Assembly (NCBI GenBank): GCA_002966495.1
Contig: CP016490.1
Span: forward strand, 1,364,001 to 1,428,000
DNA from: Halomonas sp. GFAJ-1
Lineage (GTDB): Bacteria > Pseudomonadota > Gammaproteobacteria > Pseudomonadales > Halomonadaceae
Direction: 5' to 3'
DNA: 64,000 bases
Positions 1 through 12,680 of this stretch are shown piece after piece. Below the pieces are notes generated by a model. It did no database searches, had not been told where the DNA came from, and saw only the letters and a program-made list of their open reading frames with translations. Position 1 is the first letter of the stretch. Each line of letters starts with the position of its first letter. A program made the translations under genes and the position numbers.

Positions 1-583
1 GCAGCGCGGATTGCAGTTCTATGAGGAGTTGGTGCAGCTCCGCAAAGGGTGCCCGTTGCGCAGAGAGGCTATCAGCGGGGGCGGGAATTGCCATTAAGCC
101 TCGTAGCTGAAGCCGTGGTAGCGCAGCAACCTCATGAGCCAGTGCTGCGACCTCTTCGGGCATAACGCCTGATTTAGACGCCTCACGGCTGATATTAACC
201 TGTAGGCAGATATTGAGCGGTGCGAGATGCTCTGGACGCTGTTCACTTAAGCGCTTGGCGATTTTTAAGCGCTCGACGCTATGCATCCAGGCAAAGTTTT
301 CTGCCACTGACCGAGTTTTATTGGACTGTAATGGGCCGATGAAATGCCACACGATATCGTCTAAGTCGGCTAGCTCGGCCTGTTTTTCCAGCGCTTCTTG
401 GAGGTAGTTTTCACCAAACTCCCGCTGACCAAGCTGCCAAGCCTGCCGGATCAGTGAGGCCGGTTTGGTTTTGCTCACCGCTAGCAATGCCGCACTGTTA
501 AGCAGGCGGTCAGCGTTTTTTAGCGCCCGGTGCAGACGCTCACGCGCAGTGGCGAGTGACTCGGGGAGTGCGATGTCTGTCAT
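1..583 (-). CDS. yggS: YggS/PROSC family PLP homeostasis protein (partial, C-terminus beyond window)
   Basis: Translating the minus strand from the ATG at 583 gives an open frame to the left edge (about 194 residues; the family is about 230), so the C-terminus is missing. The family binds pyridoxal 5'-phosphate without known catalysis and buffers PLP and amino-acid pools in the cytosol. The conserved PLP lysine lies in AVSKTKP (Lys38), followed by the family motif FGENYLQEA, and later HFIGPLQSNK and QVNISREASKSG. It is transcribed divergently from pilT, with only 34 bp between the two start codons; yggS next to pilT is the arrangement known from Pseudomonas. proC would be expected downstream, outside the window. 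Identification is firm from the motifs. Confidence 0.93.
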   Translation of the reverse strand, partial: MTDIALPESLATARERLHRALKNADRLLNSAALLAVSKTKPASLIRQAWQLGQREFGENYLQEALEKQAELADLDDIVWHFIGPLQSNKTRSVAENFAWMHSVERLKIAKRLSEQRPEHLAPLNICLQVNISREASKSGVMPEEVAALAHEVAALPRLQLRGLMAIPAPADSLSAQRAPFAELHQLLIELQSAL

Positions 584-617
584 ACTCAAGCACCTTACCG
601 CAGCTGGGAAAAGAGAG

Positions 618-1661
618 ATGGATATTACCGAACTGCTGGCATTCTCGGCAAAGCAGAATGCATCGGACCTGCACCTTTCTGCGGGTTTGCCGCCCATGAT
701 ACGTGTTGATGGCGATATTCGTCGGCTTAATGTACCGGCGATGGATAACAGCGAAGTCCGGCGGTTGATCTACGACATCATGAACGATCAGCAGCGCCGC
801 GACTACGAAGAACACTTGGAAACCGACTTCTCTTTTGACGTGCCAGGAGTGGCGCGTTTTCGGGTCAATGCGTTTAACCAGGCGCGAGGTGCTGGGGCGG
901 TTTTTCGTACTATCCCTAATGAAGTGCTTTCGATGCAGGCCCTGGGCCTAGGCGAGGTGTTCGAGCGCTTAGCCATGCTGCCCCGTGGCTTGGTACTGGT
1001 TACCGGGCCAACAGGGTCGGGTAAAAGCACCACGCTTGCCGCGATGATTGACTACATCAACGACCACCGCTTTGAGCATATTTTAACGATTGAAGACCCG
1101 GTGGAGTTTGTTCATGCCAGTAAGCGTTGCCTGATCAATCAGCGCGAAGTGCACCGGGACACGCGTAGTTTCAACAGCGCATTACGCAGCGCCCTGCGTG
1201 AAGACCCGGACGTTATTTTAGTAGGTGAGCTGCGCGACCTCGAAACAATGCGCTTAGCGCTAACCGCTGCTGAAACAGGCCATCTAGTATTTGGAACCCT
1301 GCATACTACTTCTGCAGCAAAGACCATCGACCGAATTATTGATGTCTTCCCAGGGGAAGAGAAATCCATGGTGCGCTCAATGCTGTCGGAGTCGCTACAG
1401 GCCGTTGTGTCGCAAACGTTGCTAAAACGCCAAGGCGGCGGGCGCGTAGCGGCTCACGAAATATTGATTGCCACCGCCGCTGTTCGCAATTTAATCCGTG
1501 GAGATAAAGTGGCACAGATTTATTCGGCCATTCAAACCGGCGGAAACTTGGGCATGCAAACCTTAAACGCGTCGCTTGCAAGGCTAGTAAAAGAGGGCGC
1601 GGTGAGTATGGAAGACGCTCAGGCGCGGGCAAAAGGCACGCTTTCACTGGGGGATGAATAA
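618..1661 (+). CDS. pilT: Type IV pilus retraction ATPase PilT
   Basis: Hexameric cytoplasmic ATPase that powers type IV pilus retraction (twitching, DNA uptake). The ATG at 618 is chosen because it follows AAGAGAG and yields the classic PilT start MDITELLAFSAKQNASDLHL; the open frame extends further upstream to 465, but that part overlaps yggS. The product is 347 residues, the usual PilT length. Seen in order: N-terminal PAS-like domain, Walker A (GPTGSGKSTT), Asp box (IEDPVEF), Walker B (DVILVGELRD) and His box (GHLVFGTLHT). The C-terminal AIRNLIRE-type retraction motif appears as AVRNLIRG. pilU begins 3 bp after its stop, so the two are very likely co-transcribed. Assignment is secure. Confidence 0.96.
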   Translation: MDITELLAFSAKQNASDLHLSAGLPPMIRVDGDIRRLNVPAMDNSEVRRLIYDIMNDQQRRDYEEHLETDFSFDVPGVARFRVNAFNQARGAGAVFRTIPNEVLSMQALGLGEVFERLAMLPRGLVLVTGPTGSGKSTTLAAMIDYINDHRFEHILTIEDPVEFVHASKRCLINQREVHRDTRSFNSALRSALREDPDVILVGELRDLETMRLALTAAETGHLVFGTLHTTSAAKTIDRIIDVFPGEEKSMVRSMLSESLQAVVSQTLLKRQGGGRVAAHEILIATAAVRNLIRGDKVAQIYSAIQTGGNLGMQTLNASLARLVKEGAVSMEDAQARAKGTLSLGDE

Positions 1662-1664
1662 GTA

Positions 1665-2828
1665 ATGAGCGAGCCCAAAAGCGGTATGACGGCCTCCCAG
1701 TGGTTGCATCAGTTGCTGGCTATTATGGTTGAGCAGCAGGCGTCCGACCTGCTGATTTCGGTCGGCGCGCCGGCAAGCTTAAAAACGCCCCAGGGGTTAG
1801 TGCCCCTGGGGCGGCAGCCGCTTTCCTCAAGCCAAGTGCGCAGCCTGGTGGTCAATGCGATACCCGATATGCAGCGTGAGCGGTTTGCGTTAGAGCACGA
1901 GGCGAATTTCGCCATAAGCCTTGAGCAAAAAGGCCGCTTTCGGGTCAGCGCTTTTCAGCAGCGTAATGAGCCTGCCATGGTGGTGCGCCGCATTGCTCAA
2001 GAAATTCCCACACTCACGGCACTGGGTGTGCCCAGTCAGCTCGCTGAACTCGCTAACGCCAAGCGCGGGCTGGTACTGGTGGTGGGAGGAACGGGCACGG
2101 GTAAATCGACCACGCTAGCAGCCATGATTCAAGAGCGTAACGTCTCGGTGGGTGGGCATATCATCACCATCGAAGACCCTATTGAGTATTTGCATCCGCA
2201 CCAGCGCGGTATCGTCAATCAGCGCGAGGTGGGGGTAGATACAGAGTCGTTTGAAGTGGCGCTCAAGAATACGCTTCGCCAGGCGCCCGACGTGATTCTG
2301 ATTGGTGAGGTGCGCACCCGGGAAACGATGGAGCACGCGCTGACCTTTGCTGAAACAGGGCATCTTTGCCTTGCCACGCTACACGCTAACAATGCTAATC
2401 AAGCGTTGGAGCGCATTCTCCACTTCTTTCCTCACGAAAGGCATGAGCAAATACGGATGGACTTATCGCTCAACCTTCGTGCGGTGGTGGCGCAGCAGTT
2501 GTTGCCTACTCAGCAGGGCGGTCGCTGTGCGGCCATTGAGATTATGCTTTCGTCACCGCGCGTGGTGGATCTGATACGCAAAGGCCGCATCGACGAGTTG
2601 AAGTCGGCCATGGCAGCGTCCCGAGACGCAGGCATGCAAACCTTCGACCAAGCGCTCTACGCGCTCTATCAAGCGGAGCAAATCAGCCAGCAGGTAGCGT
2701 TGGCCCATGCCGACTCGGCAAACGATTTACGACTGATGATTAAGCATGGCGACGCGGCTGCCAGCGGCACACCGTTGGCAGCGCAGATATCTCCCCATTT
2801 GGCGCTGCGTGATGGGGATGATTACTGA
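1665..2828 (+). CDS. pilU: PilT-paralogous retraction ATPase PilU
   Basis: Second retraction ATPase, which acts together with PilT at the pilus base in gammaproteobacteria. The product has 387 residues, slightly longer than PilT, as is normal for PilU. Visible motifs are Walker A (GGTGTGKSTT), the Asp box (IEDPIEYLHPHQRG), Walker B (DVILIGEVRTRETM) and the His box (TGHLCLATLHANNANQ). It diverges from PilT after about residue 345 with an extra acidic and alanine-rich tail ending ALRDGDDY. The start follows the pilT stop by 3 bp, and the ribosome binding site lies inside the pilT end. It forms a two-gene operon with pilT; the next gene, anmK, is convergent. Confidence 0.95.
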   Translation: MSEPKSGMTASQWLHQLLAIMVEQQASDLLISVGAPASLKTPQGLVPLGRQPLSSSQVRSLVVNAIPDMQRERFALEHEANFAISLEQKGRFRVSAFQQRNEPAMVVRRIAQEIPTLTALGVPSQLAELANAKRGLVLVVGGTGTGKSTTLAAMIQERNVSVGGHIITIEDPIEYLHPHQRGIVNQREVGVDTESFEVALKNTLRQAPDVILIGEVRTRETMEHALTFAETGHLCLATLHANNANQALERILHFFPHERHEQIRMDLSLNLRAVVAQQLLPTQQGGRCAAIEIMLSSPRVVDLIRKGRIDELKSAMAASRDAGMQTFDQALYALYQAEQISQQVALAHADSANDLRLMIKHGDAAASGTPLAAQISPHLALRDGDDY

Positions 2829-2851
2829 TGCTCAAAACGGGTAACGCAACC

Positions 2852-4003
2852 TTAACGCGCATACACGCCGCCCAGTACTCGCGGGCCGCTGGCGCCGGTA
2901 ACGGATGGTAAGTTGCCCGGCAAATGGTTCAGGCGCTGGTGGGCAAGCCAGGCAAAGGCGCCGGCTTCAATCCAGTCCTCTGGCCAGCCGTACGCGCTGG
3001 GTGACGTAAGGGCTGCGTTAGGTAAGTGATACGCGAGCCGCTTCATTAAATACGAATTATGCGCTCCCCCTCCGCCTGTAATTAATGTGGTGCGTTGGCG
3101 GCTTAGCGGCAGCTGCTGAATACCCTGTGCAACGCTCACGGCGGTAAGCTCTGCCAGCGTTGCCTGCACATCTTGAGGCGCTTCGTTTCCAGTTAGCTGG
3201 TTTTCCAGCCACGGTAAATGAAATAGCTCTCGGCCAGTGCTGCGCGGCGGCGGCTGATGGAAGAAAGGTTCTTGAAGCAAGCGTTCCAAGAGGACGTTAT
3301 CGACGTTGCCGCTGGCGGCCCAGTTGCCGTTGTCATCAAAGCGCCCTGGGTGGTGCTTTGCGAACCATGCATCTAGCAGTACATTCGCCGGTCCTGTATC
3401 AAAACCGACCACGGGCTTGGCAGAGTCGCTGGGTAGCCACGTTATATTGGCAAAGCCACCTAGGTTTAAAATCAACTGCTCACCCGCTTGGCGACCAAAG
3501 AGTGCTTGATGGAACGCGGGAGCGAGCGGCGCGGCCTGACCGCCTGCGGCTAAATCGCGGCGGCGAAAGTCAGCCACAACGGTACAGTCGGTTAATTCTG
3601 CTAAAAGGCTTGGGTTATCAAGCTGTAGTGTGTAGGCAGGGCCGCCATGATGGCCATGGGGGGCGTGCTCTATGGTTTGCCCATGGCTGCCAACGGCGCT
3701 GACTTGGTCGGGCGACATGCTTTGCTGGGCCAGTAGTGCTTTCACGGCGTTTGCTTGAAGTTGACAAAACGCAGCTTCTGCCTCTGCTAATTTGGCAAAA
3801 CTCACGTGCTCTGCGTGACACAGCGTTAGCAGCAACGATCGCAATGTTTCTGGCATAGGTGCTGCATGGGTACCCATCAACTTAGGCTGTGAGTCGGGTG
3901 CGATGGCGACGAGGGCCGCATCAACACCATCCAAGCTAGTGCCTGACATCAAGCCAATATAGTAACGCGGCGAAGCAACGGGTGTTTTCATAAAGTGACT
4001 CAT
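2852..4003 (-). CDS. anmK: Anhydro-N-acetylmuramic acid kinase
   Basis: Cytosolic kinase that cleaves and phosphorylates 1,6-anhydro-MurNAc to MurNAc-6-phosphate using ATP, a step in peptidoglycan recycling. The family signature YYIGLMSGTSLDGVDAALV is at residues 14-32, followed by GSHGQTIEH, FDTGPANVLLDAW and the glycine-rich LITGGGGAHN. The length of 383 fits the family (about 370-385). The first ATG (4003) is used; the methionine five codons in (MKTPVASPRYY) is an equally plausible start. It is divergent from tyrS with about 105 bp between the starts, an arrangement common in Pseudomonas relatives. It converges with pilU, with 23 bp between the stops. Confidence 0.95.
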   Translation of the reverse strand: MSHFMKTPVASPRYYIGLMSGTSLDGVDAALVAIAPDSQPKLMGTHAAPMPETLRSLLLTLCHAEHVSFAKLAEAEAAFCQLQANAVKALLAQQSMSPDQVSAVGSHGQTIEHAPHGHHGGPAYTLQLDNPSLLAELTDCTVVADFRRRDLAAGGQAAPLAPAFHQALFGRQAGEQLILNLGGFANITWLPSDSAKPVVGFDTGPANVLLDAWFAKHHPGRFDDNGNWAASGNVDNVLLERLLQEPFFHQPPPRSTGRELFHLPWLENQLTGNEAPQDVQATLAELTAVSVAQGIQQLPLSRQRTTLITGGGGAHNSYLMKRLAYHLPNAALTSPSAYGWPEDWIEAGAFAWLAHQRLNHLPGNLPSVTGASGPRVLGGVYAR

Positions 4004-4109
4004 TTGAAACGATTTGAAGGCTCAACCAAGACCGTTGGGCATGGTAACATCGTCGGCTATTTATCATCTGGCGGCTCTTAAAAGAGCGCGCATTTTGTGG
4101 AGAGAGGCA

Positions 4110-5309
4110 ATGAGTGAGGTGGATCAGACGCTAGCGCTGCTAGCGCGGGGTACGCACGAAATCCTGGTTGAGGACGAGCTGAAGAAGAAGCTGGCCTCTG
4201 GCCGTAAGCTGCGTATTAAGGCTGGCTTTGACCCCACCGCACCTGATCTACACCTGGGGCACAGTGTCTTATTGACCAAAATGCGCCAGTTCCAAGATCT
4301 GGGGCATACGGTTATCTTCCTCATTGGTGACTTTACGGGGCGCATTGGCGACCCTACCGGTAAAAACGTAACGCGTAAGCCGCTGACCGAAGCCGATGTA
4401 AAAGCCAACGCGGAAACGTATAAAGAGCAGGTGTTTAAAATCCTCGACCCTGAGAAAACCGAGGTGCGTTTTAATGCTGAATGGTTTGGTGAACTTACTG
4501 CCGCCAAAATGATTGAGTTAGCGGCGCAGAGCACTGTGGCTCGGATGCTTGAGCGCGATGATTTTGAAAAGCGCTATAAAGCTAATCAGCCAATTGCCAT
4601 TCATGAATTTCTCTACCCCCTCGTGCAAGGCTACGACTCAGTGGCCCTTGAGGCAGACGTGGAGCTGGGTGGTACTGACCAGAAATTCAACCTACTCATG
4701 GGCCGCGAAATTCAAAAGCACTTTGGTCAAGAGCCGCAGGTCGTTATTACCATGCCGCTGCTTGAAGGCTTGGACGGCGTGCAGAAGATGTCCAAGTCAT
4801 TGGGCAACTATGTCGGTGTCGATGAAACGCCAGGGTCGATGTTCAATAAGCTCGTCTCTATGCCTGACAGTTTGATGTGGCGCTACTTCGAGCTGCTCTC
4901 TTTGAAATCCAACGAAGAGATAGAAACGCTTAAGCAGAGTGTCGAGCAGGGGGCGAACCCTCGTGATGTGAAAATGGAGCTGGCCCGCGAGCTAATTGCC
5001 CGCTATCACGGTGATGAAGCCGCTGCGAATGCCCACAAGTCGGCGGGTAACCAACTGGCTGACGGTGAATTGCCGGAAGACCTGCCTGAGGTAGAAGTAG
5101 ATTTCGAAGGTAGTGAGCAGGCACCCATTGCAGCAGTGCTCAACCGCTCTGGCCTCACCAAGAACAGCGCTCAGGCCAAAGACATGCTGAAAAACGGCAG
5201 TGTCAAAGTGGATGGCGAGGTGGTTGCTCAAGACACAATGTTGGCGACTAATAAGGTGTACGTTATCCAGGCAGGCAAGAAGCGTTACGCCCGTGTGACG
5301 CTTATTTGA
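4110..5309 (+). CDS. tyrS: Tyrosyl-tRNA synthetase
   Basis: Class I aminoacyl-tRNA synthetase charging tRNA-Tyr. The ATG at 4110 follows AGAGAGGCA and gives the expected N-terminus MSEVDQTLALLARGTHEIL; an in-frame upstream extension to 4014 has no support. The 399-residue length is that of the TyrRS subfamily found in pseudomonads. The HIGH-type motif is HLGH in DLHLGHSVLL, the KMSKS motif is intact in VQKMSKSLGNY, and tyrosine-pocket residues lie around GYDSVALEADVELGGTDQ. The C-terminal S4 RNA-binding domain occupies about residues 335-399 and ends in GKKRYARVTLI. It lies immediately upstream of the rRNA operon but is separated from it by a 460-bp leader with its own promoter. Confidence 0.97.
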   Translation: MSEVDQTLALLARGTHEILVEDELKKKLASGRKLRIKAGFDPTAPDLHLGHSVLLTKMRQFQDLGHTVIFLIGDFTGRIGDPTGKNVTRKPLTEADVKANAETYKEQVFKILDPEKTEVRFNAEWFGELTAAKMIELAAQSTVARMLERDDFEKRYKANQPIAIHEFLYPLVQGYDSVALEADVELGGTDQKFNLLMGREIQKHFGQEPQVVITMPLLEGLDGVQKMSKSLGNYVGVDETPGSMFNKLVSMPDSLMWRYFELLSLKSNEEIETLKQSVEQGANPRDVKMELARELIARYHGDEAAANAHKSAGNQLADGELPEDLPEVEVDFEGSEQAPIAAVLNRSGLTKNSAQAKDMLKNGSVKVDGEVVAQDTMLATNKVYVIQAGKKRYARVTLI

Positions 5310-5497
5310 ACTTTTTGATAATTTTTCTCTCTAAAGCCCTTGCCAAGTCGGCAGCGAATCCGTAAAGTACGCATCCGCTGCCGGGGACGCCAAGCGTTAC
5401 CAGCGGTGAATGAAGGTGAAAACCTTCGGTTTGTCAGTAGGTTAGAGCGGTTGTATGGCTCGCCTCGTTCGCTGAATCCAGTCATTGAAAATAGCGG

Positions 5498-5525
5498 TTG
5501 ACAACCACCAGGAAATGCGTAGAAT
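5498..5525 (+). promoter_or_regulatory. rRNA operon P1-type sigma70 promoter
   Basis: A perfect -35 TTGACA (5498-5503), 16-bp spacer and -10 TAGAAT (5520-5525) are followed by a GC-rich discriminator. Sixteen-base spacing and a GC-rich discriminator are typical of stringently controlled rRNA P1 promoters. It is about 245 bp upstream of the 16S gene, inside the 460-bp gene-free leader 5310-5771. I saw no second promoter of this quality in the leader. Confidence 0.85.
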
Positions 5526-5580
5526 ACGCCTTCCTCGCTGAGGCAAGCCAATTCAACGGCAAGCCAGTTATTAGCGAAAC

Positions 5581-5624
5581 GCTCTTTAACAATTTGATCA
5601 GGTAATTCATGTGGGCGCTTGCCG
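5581..5624 (+). promoter_or_regulatory. rRNA leader: boxA antiterminator and 5' half of the 16S processing stem
   Basis: The boxA core GCTCTTTAACA is at 5581-5591, where Nus factors bind nascent rRNA to prevent termination. It is followed at 5595-5624 by a segment starting TGATCAGGTAATTCAT that is nearly perfectly complementary to 7323-7353, just past the 16S 3' end. The two form the long RNase III processing stem that brackets 16S rRNA. Confidence 0.85.
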
Positions 5625-5771
5625 ATGAGGGTGATAAATCACCAAATATCAAGGCAAGCGGTCATGAAAACGTAAGTTTGAATGAATTCGTTTGAACCTT
5701 GAGCCAAGTTTGATGCGCTTTTGTTGCTTTCGGCTAGTCCTTAAGCAACGAGTAAGCATCACAATGATTTT

Positions 5772-7304
<1,533 letters not shown>

Positions 7305-7612
7305 AACGATGCATCATCCTCGCGGTAAGCGCTCACAATGAATTACCTGATCAGAATGCTGTTGATGAGCAGTGATAAACGCTCTTTCACCTTAAAAAAG
7401 AAGAAAAGACCTTTCTTTTAGACCTTTCTTTTTCGTTTAACGTTGAAAACACGACCCGTTTATCACTGCTTATAGCAGTCGCTCTTTAACAATGTATATC
7501 ATGCTGACATAAACGCTTCGTAGAAGTGTTTATACGTAATTGTTTTGTGATACGTCTCAAGCGTATCCGGCAATCGTTATTATTGCGAAATCCAGACTCC
7601 TTCGGGTTATAG
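7305..7612 (+). other. 16S-23S internal transcribed spacer without tRNA genes
   Basis: This 308-bp spacer holds no tRNA-Ile, tRNA-Ala or tRNA-Glu gene. It contains the 3' half of the 16S stem (7323-7353) and a second inverted repeat, 7368-7381 (AGCAGTGATAAACG) with 7457-7470. It also has a tandem 13-mer AGACCTTTCTTTT at 7407-7419 and 7420-7432, a second boxA (GCTCTTTAACA, 7481-7491), and near 7541-7558 the 5' half of the 23S processing stem. That half pairs with sequence near 10580 downstream of 23S. Confidence 0.85.
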
Positions 7613-10504
<2,892 letters not shown>

Positions 10505-10636
10505 ATAACACCCAAGGGGTCTGGTCGTAGTAATAACGAGAACCGGATACGCAGCAGCAAGCCAAGGCGCTTGCTGACAAGAGACGATCACAAAACACGT
10601 CATCGACGACATCAGCATGATGTACATTAAAAGTTA

Positions 10637-10755
10637 CGCCTGACGACCATAGCGAGCGTGAACCACCTGATCCCTTGCCGAACTCAGCAGTGAAACCGCT
10701 TAGCGCCGATGGTAGTGTGGGGTCTCCCCATGCGAGAGTAGGTCATCGTCAGGCA
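10637..10755 (+). rRNA. rrf: 5S ribosomal RNA
   Basis: About 119 nt, recognised by GCCGAACTCAGCAGTGAAAC and GGTAGTGTGGGGTCTCCCCA, with terminal pairing of GCCTGACGACC with GGTCATCGTCAGGC. It is the last gene of the rRNA operon; there is no tRNA gene between 23S and 5S or after 5S. Ends are approximate. Confidence 0.95.
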
Positions 10756-10764
10756 CTTATTAAG

Positions 10765-10803
10765 AAAAATCCCCCGGGGCTGATGCCTTGGGGGATTTTT
10801 TTT
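10765..10803 (+). terminator. Rho-independent terminator of the rRNA operon
   Basis: AAAAATCCCCC pairs with GGGGGATTTTT across a short loop and is followed by further T residues. It sits 10 bp after the 5S 3' end. Confidence 0.9.
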
Positions 10804-10845
10804 GCTTAGAAATATTAGTTAAATATTAGTTAGCCGCAAATAAAA

Positions 10846-10872
10846 AGCCCTACTGCGAGCAGCAGTAGGGCT
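10846..10872 (-). terminator. Rho-independent terminator of hisC
   Basis: The 11-bp perfect stem AGCCCTACTGC / GCAGTAGGGCT has a 5-nt loop. On the minus strand it is followed by TTTTTATTT, so it terminates the convergent hisC transcript, whose stop lies 28 bp away. Confidence 0.88.
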
Positions 10873-10900
10873 GAAAAGGTTCTAACAGGGAGCGCTTGGA

Positions 10901-11962
10901 TTAGCGGCAGATCGCTTCCAGTGCCTCTATTAAGCTATCCATTTCATCATCGGTACCGATGGTGATGCGCAGGAAGTTGTTGAGTATGTCAGTGTTGAAG
11001 TGACGTACCAGTACTCCCCGTTCGCGAAGGCCTGCAAACAGCTGTGCGCCCTCAAATTTGTCATGCTGAGCTAGCAAAAAGTTGGCTTTTGAAGGTAGCA
11101 CCTCAAAGCCGAGGTGCTCAAGCCGTTGGCGGGTGCGTTCGCGTGTGGCAATCACATTATCCCGGCAGGCGTTAAAATGCTGTGTGTCTTTAAGCGCCTC
11201 AATTCCCACTAAACTCGCCAAGCTATCTACTGGGTAGGAGTTAAACGAGTCTTTCACTCGCTGTAGGCCCTCAATCAGCTCAGGCGAACCAATGGCGTAG
11301 CCTAGCCGTAAGCCTGCTAGGCTACGGGACTTTGAGAATGTTCCAGTAACAAGTAAATTGGGATAGCGGTTAATTAAGGCCACCGCACTCTCTGCGCCAA
11401 AGTCCACGTACGCCTCGTCCACTAACACCACGCGATCTCTCACTCGCTTGAGCAGTGCTTCGATAGTCTCAAGGGAGTGGGCGTGTCCGGTGGGTGCGTT
11501 GGGATTAGCAAAAATAACGCCGCTGCGCTCGGAGGCGTTGGCAAGGGCATCGGTGTCAACTTCCCACTTAGCGTTCAGCGGGTGCTTGCGCAGCGTGATA
11601 CCGTATAAATTGGCGTAAACAGGATAGAAGCTGTAGGTGATTGACGGTACGTCTAACGGCGCGTCGTGGCAGAAAAAAGCCTGGAAGGCAAAAGCCAGTA
11701 CTTCATCAGAGCCATTGCCTACGAATGTTTCCTCTACGCTTACGCCATAGGTGGTGGCAAGGGCTTCACGTAGCGCTCTTGAGGTGGGGTCTGGATAAAG
11801 ACGCAGGTGATCAGTGGCGTACTCACGCAGCGCTTCGCTCACCCCAGGGGCAGGCGGGTACGGGTTTTCATTGGTATTCAGCTTGATGACACGTTCACGG
11901 GGTTGTTCACCCGGCACGTAAGGGGTTAATTCCCTAACGGCGGGACTCCAGTATTGGCTCAT
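10901..11962 (-). CDS. hisC: Histidinol-phosphate aminotransferase
   Basis: PLP-dependent class I/II aminotransferase converting imidazole-acetol phosphate to L-histidinol phosphate (histidine biosynthesis, cytosol). The 353-residue length is normal. Family features seen are the N-terminal KLNTNENPYPPAP substrate-binding motif, FVGNGSDEVL, FANPNAPTGHAHS, VDEAYVDFG, and the PLP lysine in TFSKSRSLAGLRLGYAIG. The C-terminus carries the arginine motif NFLRITIGT. It stands alone and not with hisB-H-A-F, which lies about 7 kb away on the same strand. It has its own terminator and is divergent from the NlpE-like gene. Confidence 0.95.
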   Translation of the reverse strand: MSQYWSPAVRELTPYVPGEQPRERVIKLNTNENPYPPAPGVSEALREYATDHLRLYPDPTSRALREALATTYGVSVEETFVGNGSDEVLAFAFQAFFCHDAPLDVPSITYSFYPVYANLYGITLRKHPLNAKWEVDTDALANASERSGVIFANPNAPTGHAHSLETIEALLKRVRDRVVLVDEAYVDFGAESAVALINRYPNLLVTGTFSKSRSLAGLRLGYAIGSPELIEGLQRVKDSFNSYPVDSLASLVGIEALKDTQHFNACRDNVIATRERTRQRLEHLGFEVLPSKANFLLAQHDKFEGAQLFAGLRERGVLVRHFNTDILNNFLRITIGTDDEMDSLIEALEAICR

Positions 11963-12155
11963 AAGGGTAACCTGATTATCCTAGCAGTAATGGCAACATG
12001 GTCGCCTGATGGCTGTCAGAGCGCAAGCATTCCAATATCGGAGGGCCATAACCTCTCATCCATCTTGACTAGGGGTGGGCGTTGCACCTTGTAGCGGTTA
12101 TGCTGTCATAAGCGCGCGAAAAAAATGTATGTCCAACACGATAAGGAGACACCCA

Positions 12156-12605
12156 ATGCAATTCAGGAGTTTGCTAGCCGGTTCGGCTATGTTGGCACTG
12201 CTGGTGGGCTGCGCAGCTGGCCCAACGGAACAGCGCGAAGAGGCAGGTATCAGCGGATCACAGGTTAACTACCAGGGCACACTGCCGTGTCGTAACTGTG
12301 ACGGCATCGACCTAGATGTACACTTGACGGGCGAAGAGGCGAGCGCTCCGGAAGAAAGGACGTTCACGTTAGACGCAACTTACCGTAACCATCCCCAAAC
12401 ACCCCCGGATGAAAACTATGCGGGCAACTGGGAAGTGCTGAGGGGGACACCTTCTGATCCAGATGCCACGGTATATGAGCTGACGCCAGATGGCGATGGT
12501 CAGATCTATTACTTCATGCGTATTGATGAGCGCACGCTTGAGCTAATTGACCCTGAGCGTCGTCGTTTTGAAAATGGAGAGATGCTGCAATTACAGCGTC
12601 AGTAG
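12156..12605 (+). CDS. NlpE N-terminal-domain outer-membrane lipoprotein
   Basis: 149-residue predicted lipoprotein. The ATG at 12156 is chosen because AAGGAG (12143-12148) precedes it and it gives a clean lipobox signal peptide (LLAGSAMLALLVGC, Cys at residue 18). The mature part begins with the NlpE-type segment YQGTLPCRNCDGIDLDVHL, with the CxxC pair of the NlpE N-terminal domain, and ends as a single small beta-barrel-like domain. E. coli NlpE has a second domain that is absent here. NlpE senses copper and surface stress and signals to Cpx; whether this shorter protein does so is inference. It is monocistronic with a terminator directly after it. Confidence 0.78.
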   Translation: MQFRSLLAGSAMLALLVGCAAGPTEQREEAGISGSQVNYQGTLPCRNCDGIDLDVHLTGEEASAPEERTFTLDATYRNHPQTPPDENYAGNWEVLRGTPSDPDATVYELTPDGDGQIYYFMRIDERTLELIDPERRRFENGEMLQLQRQ

Positions 12606-12621
12606 TGCGAATGTAACGTGT

Positions 12622-12650
12622 AAAGGCGGCCACTGGCCGCCTTTTGTTTT
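12622..12650 (+). terminator. Rho-independent terminator after the NlpE-like gene
   Basis: AAAGGCGGCC and GGCCGCCTTT form a 10-bp perfect stem with loop ACT, followed by TGTTTTT. It separates the lipoprotein gene from radA. Confidence 0.9.
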
Positions 12651-12680
12651 TCTGCCCGCAGAGAATTCGACAGGAGCAAA

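Noticed and set aside
3160..3702. 180-codon plus-strand frame inside anmK
   Set aside because: It is antisense to a complete, well-supported AnmK and has no recognisable protein features.
4014..4109. N-terminal extension of tyrosyl-tRNA synthetase
   Set aside because: The ATG at 4110 has a ribosome binding site and the known family start; the extension lies in the divergent promoter region with anmK.
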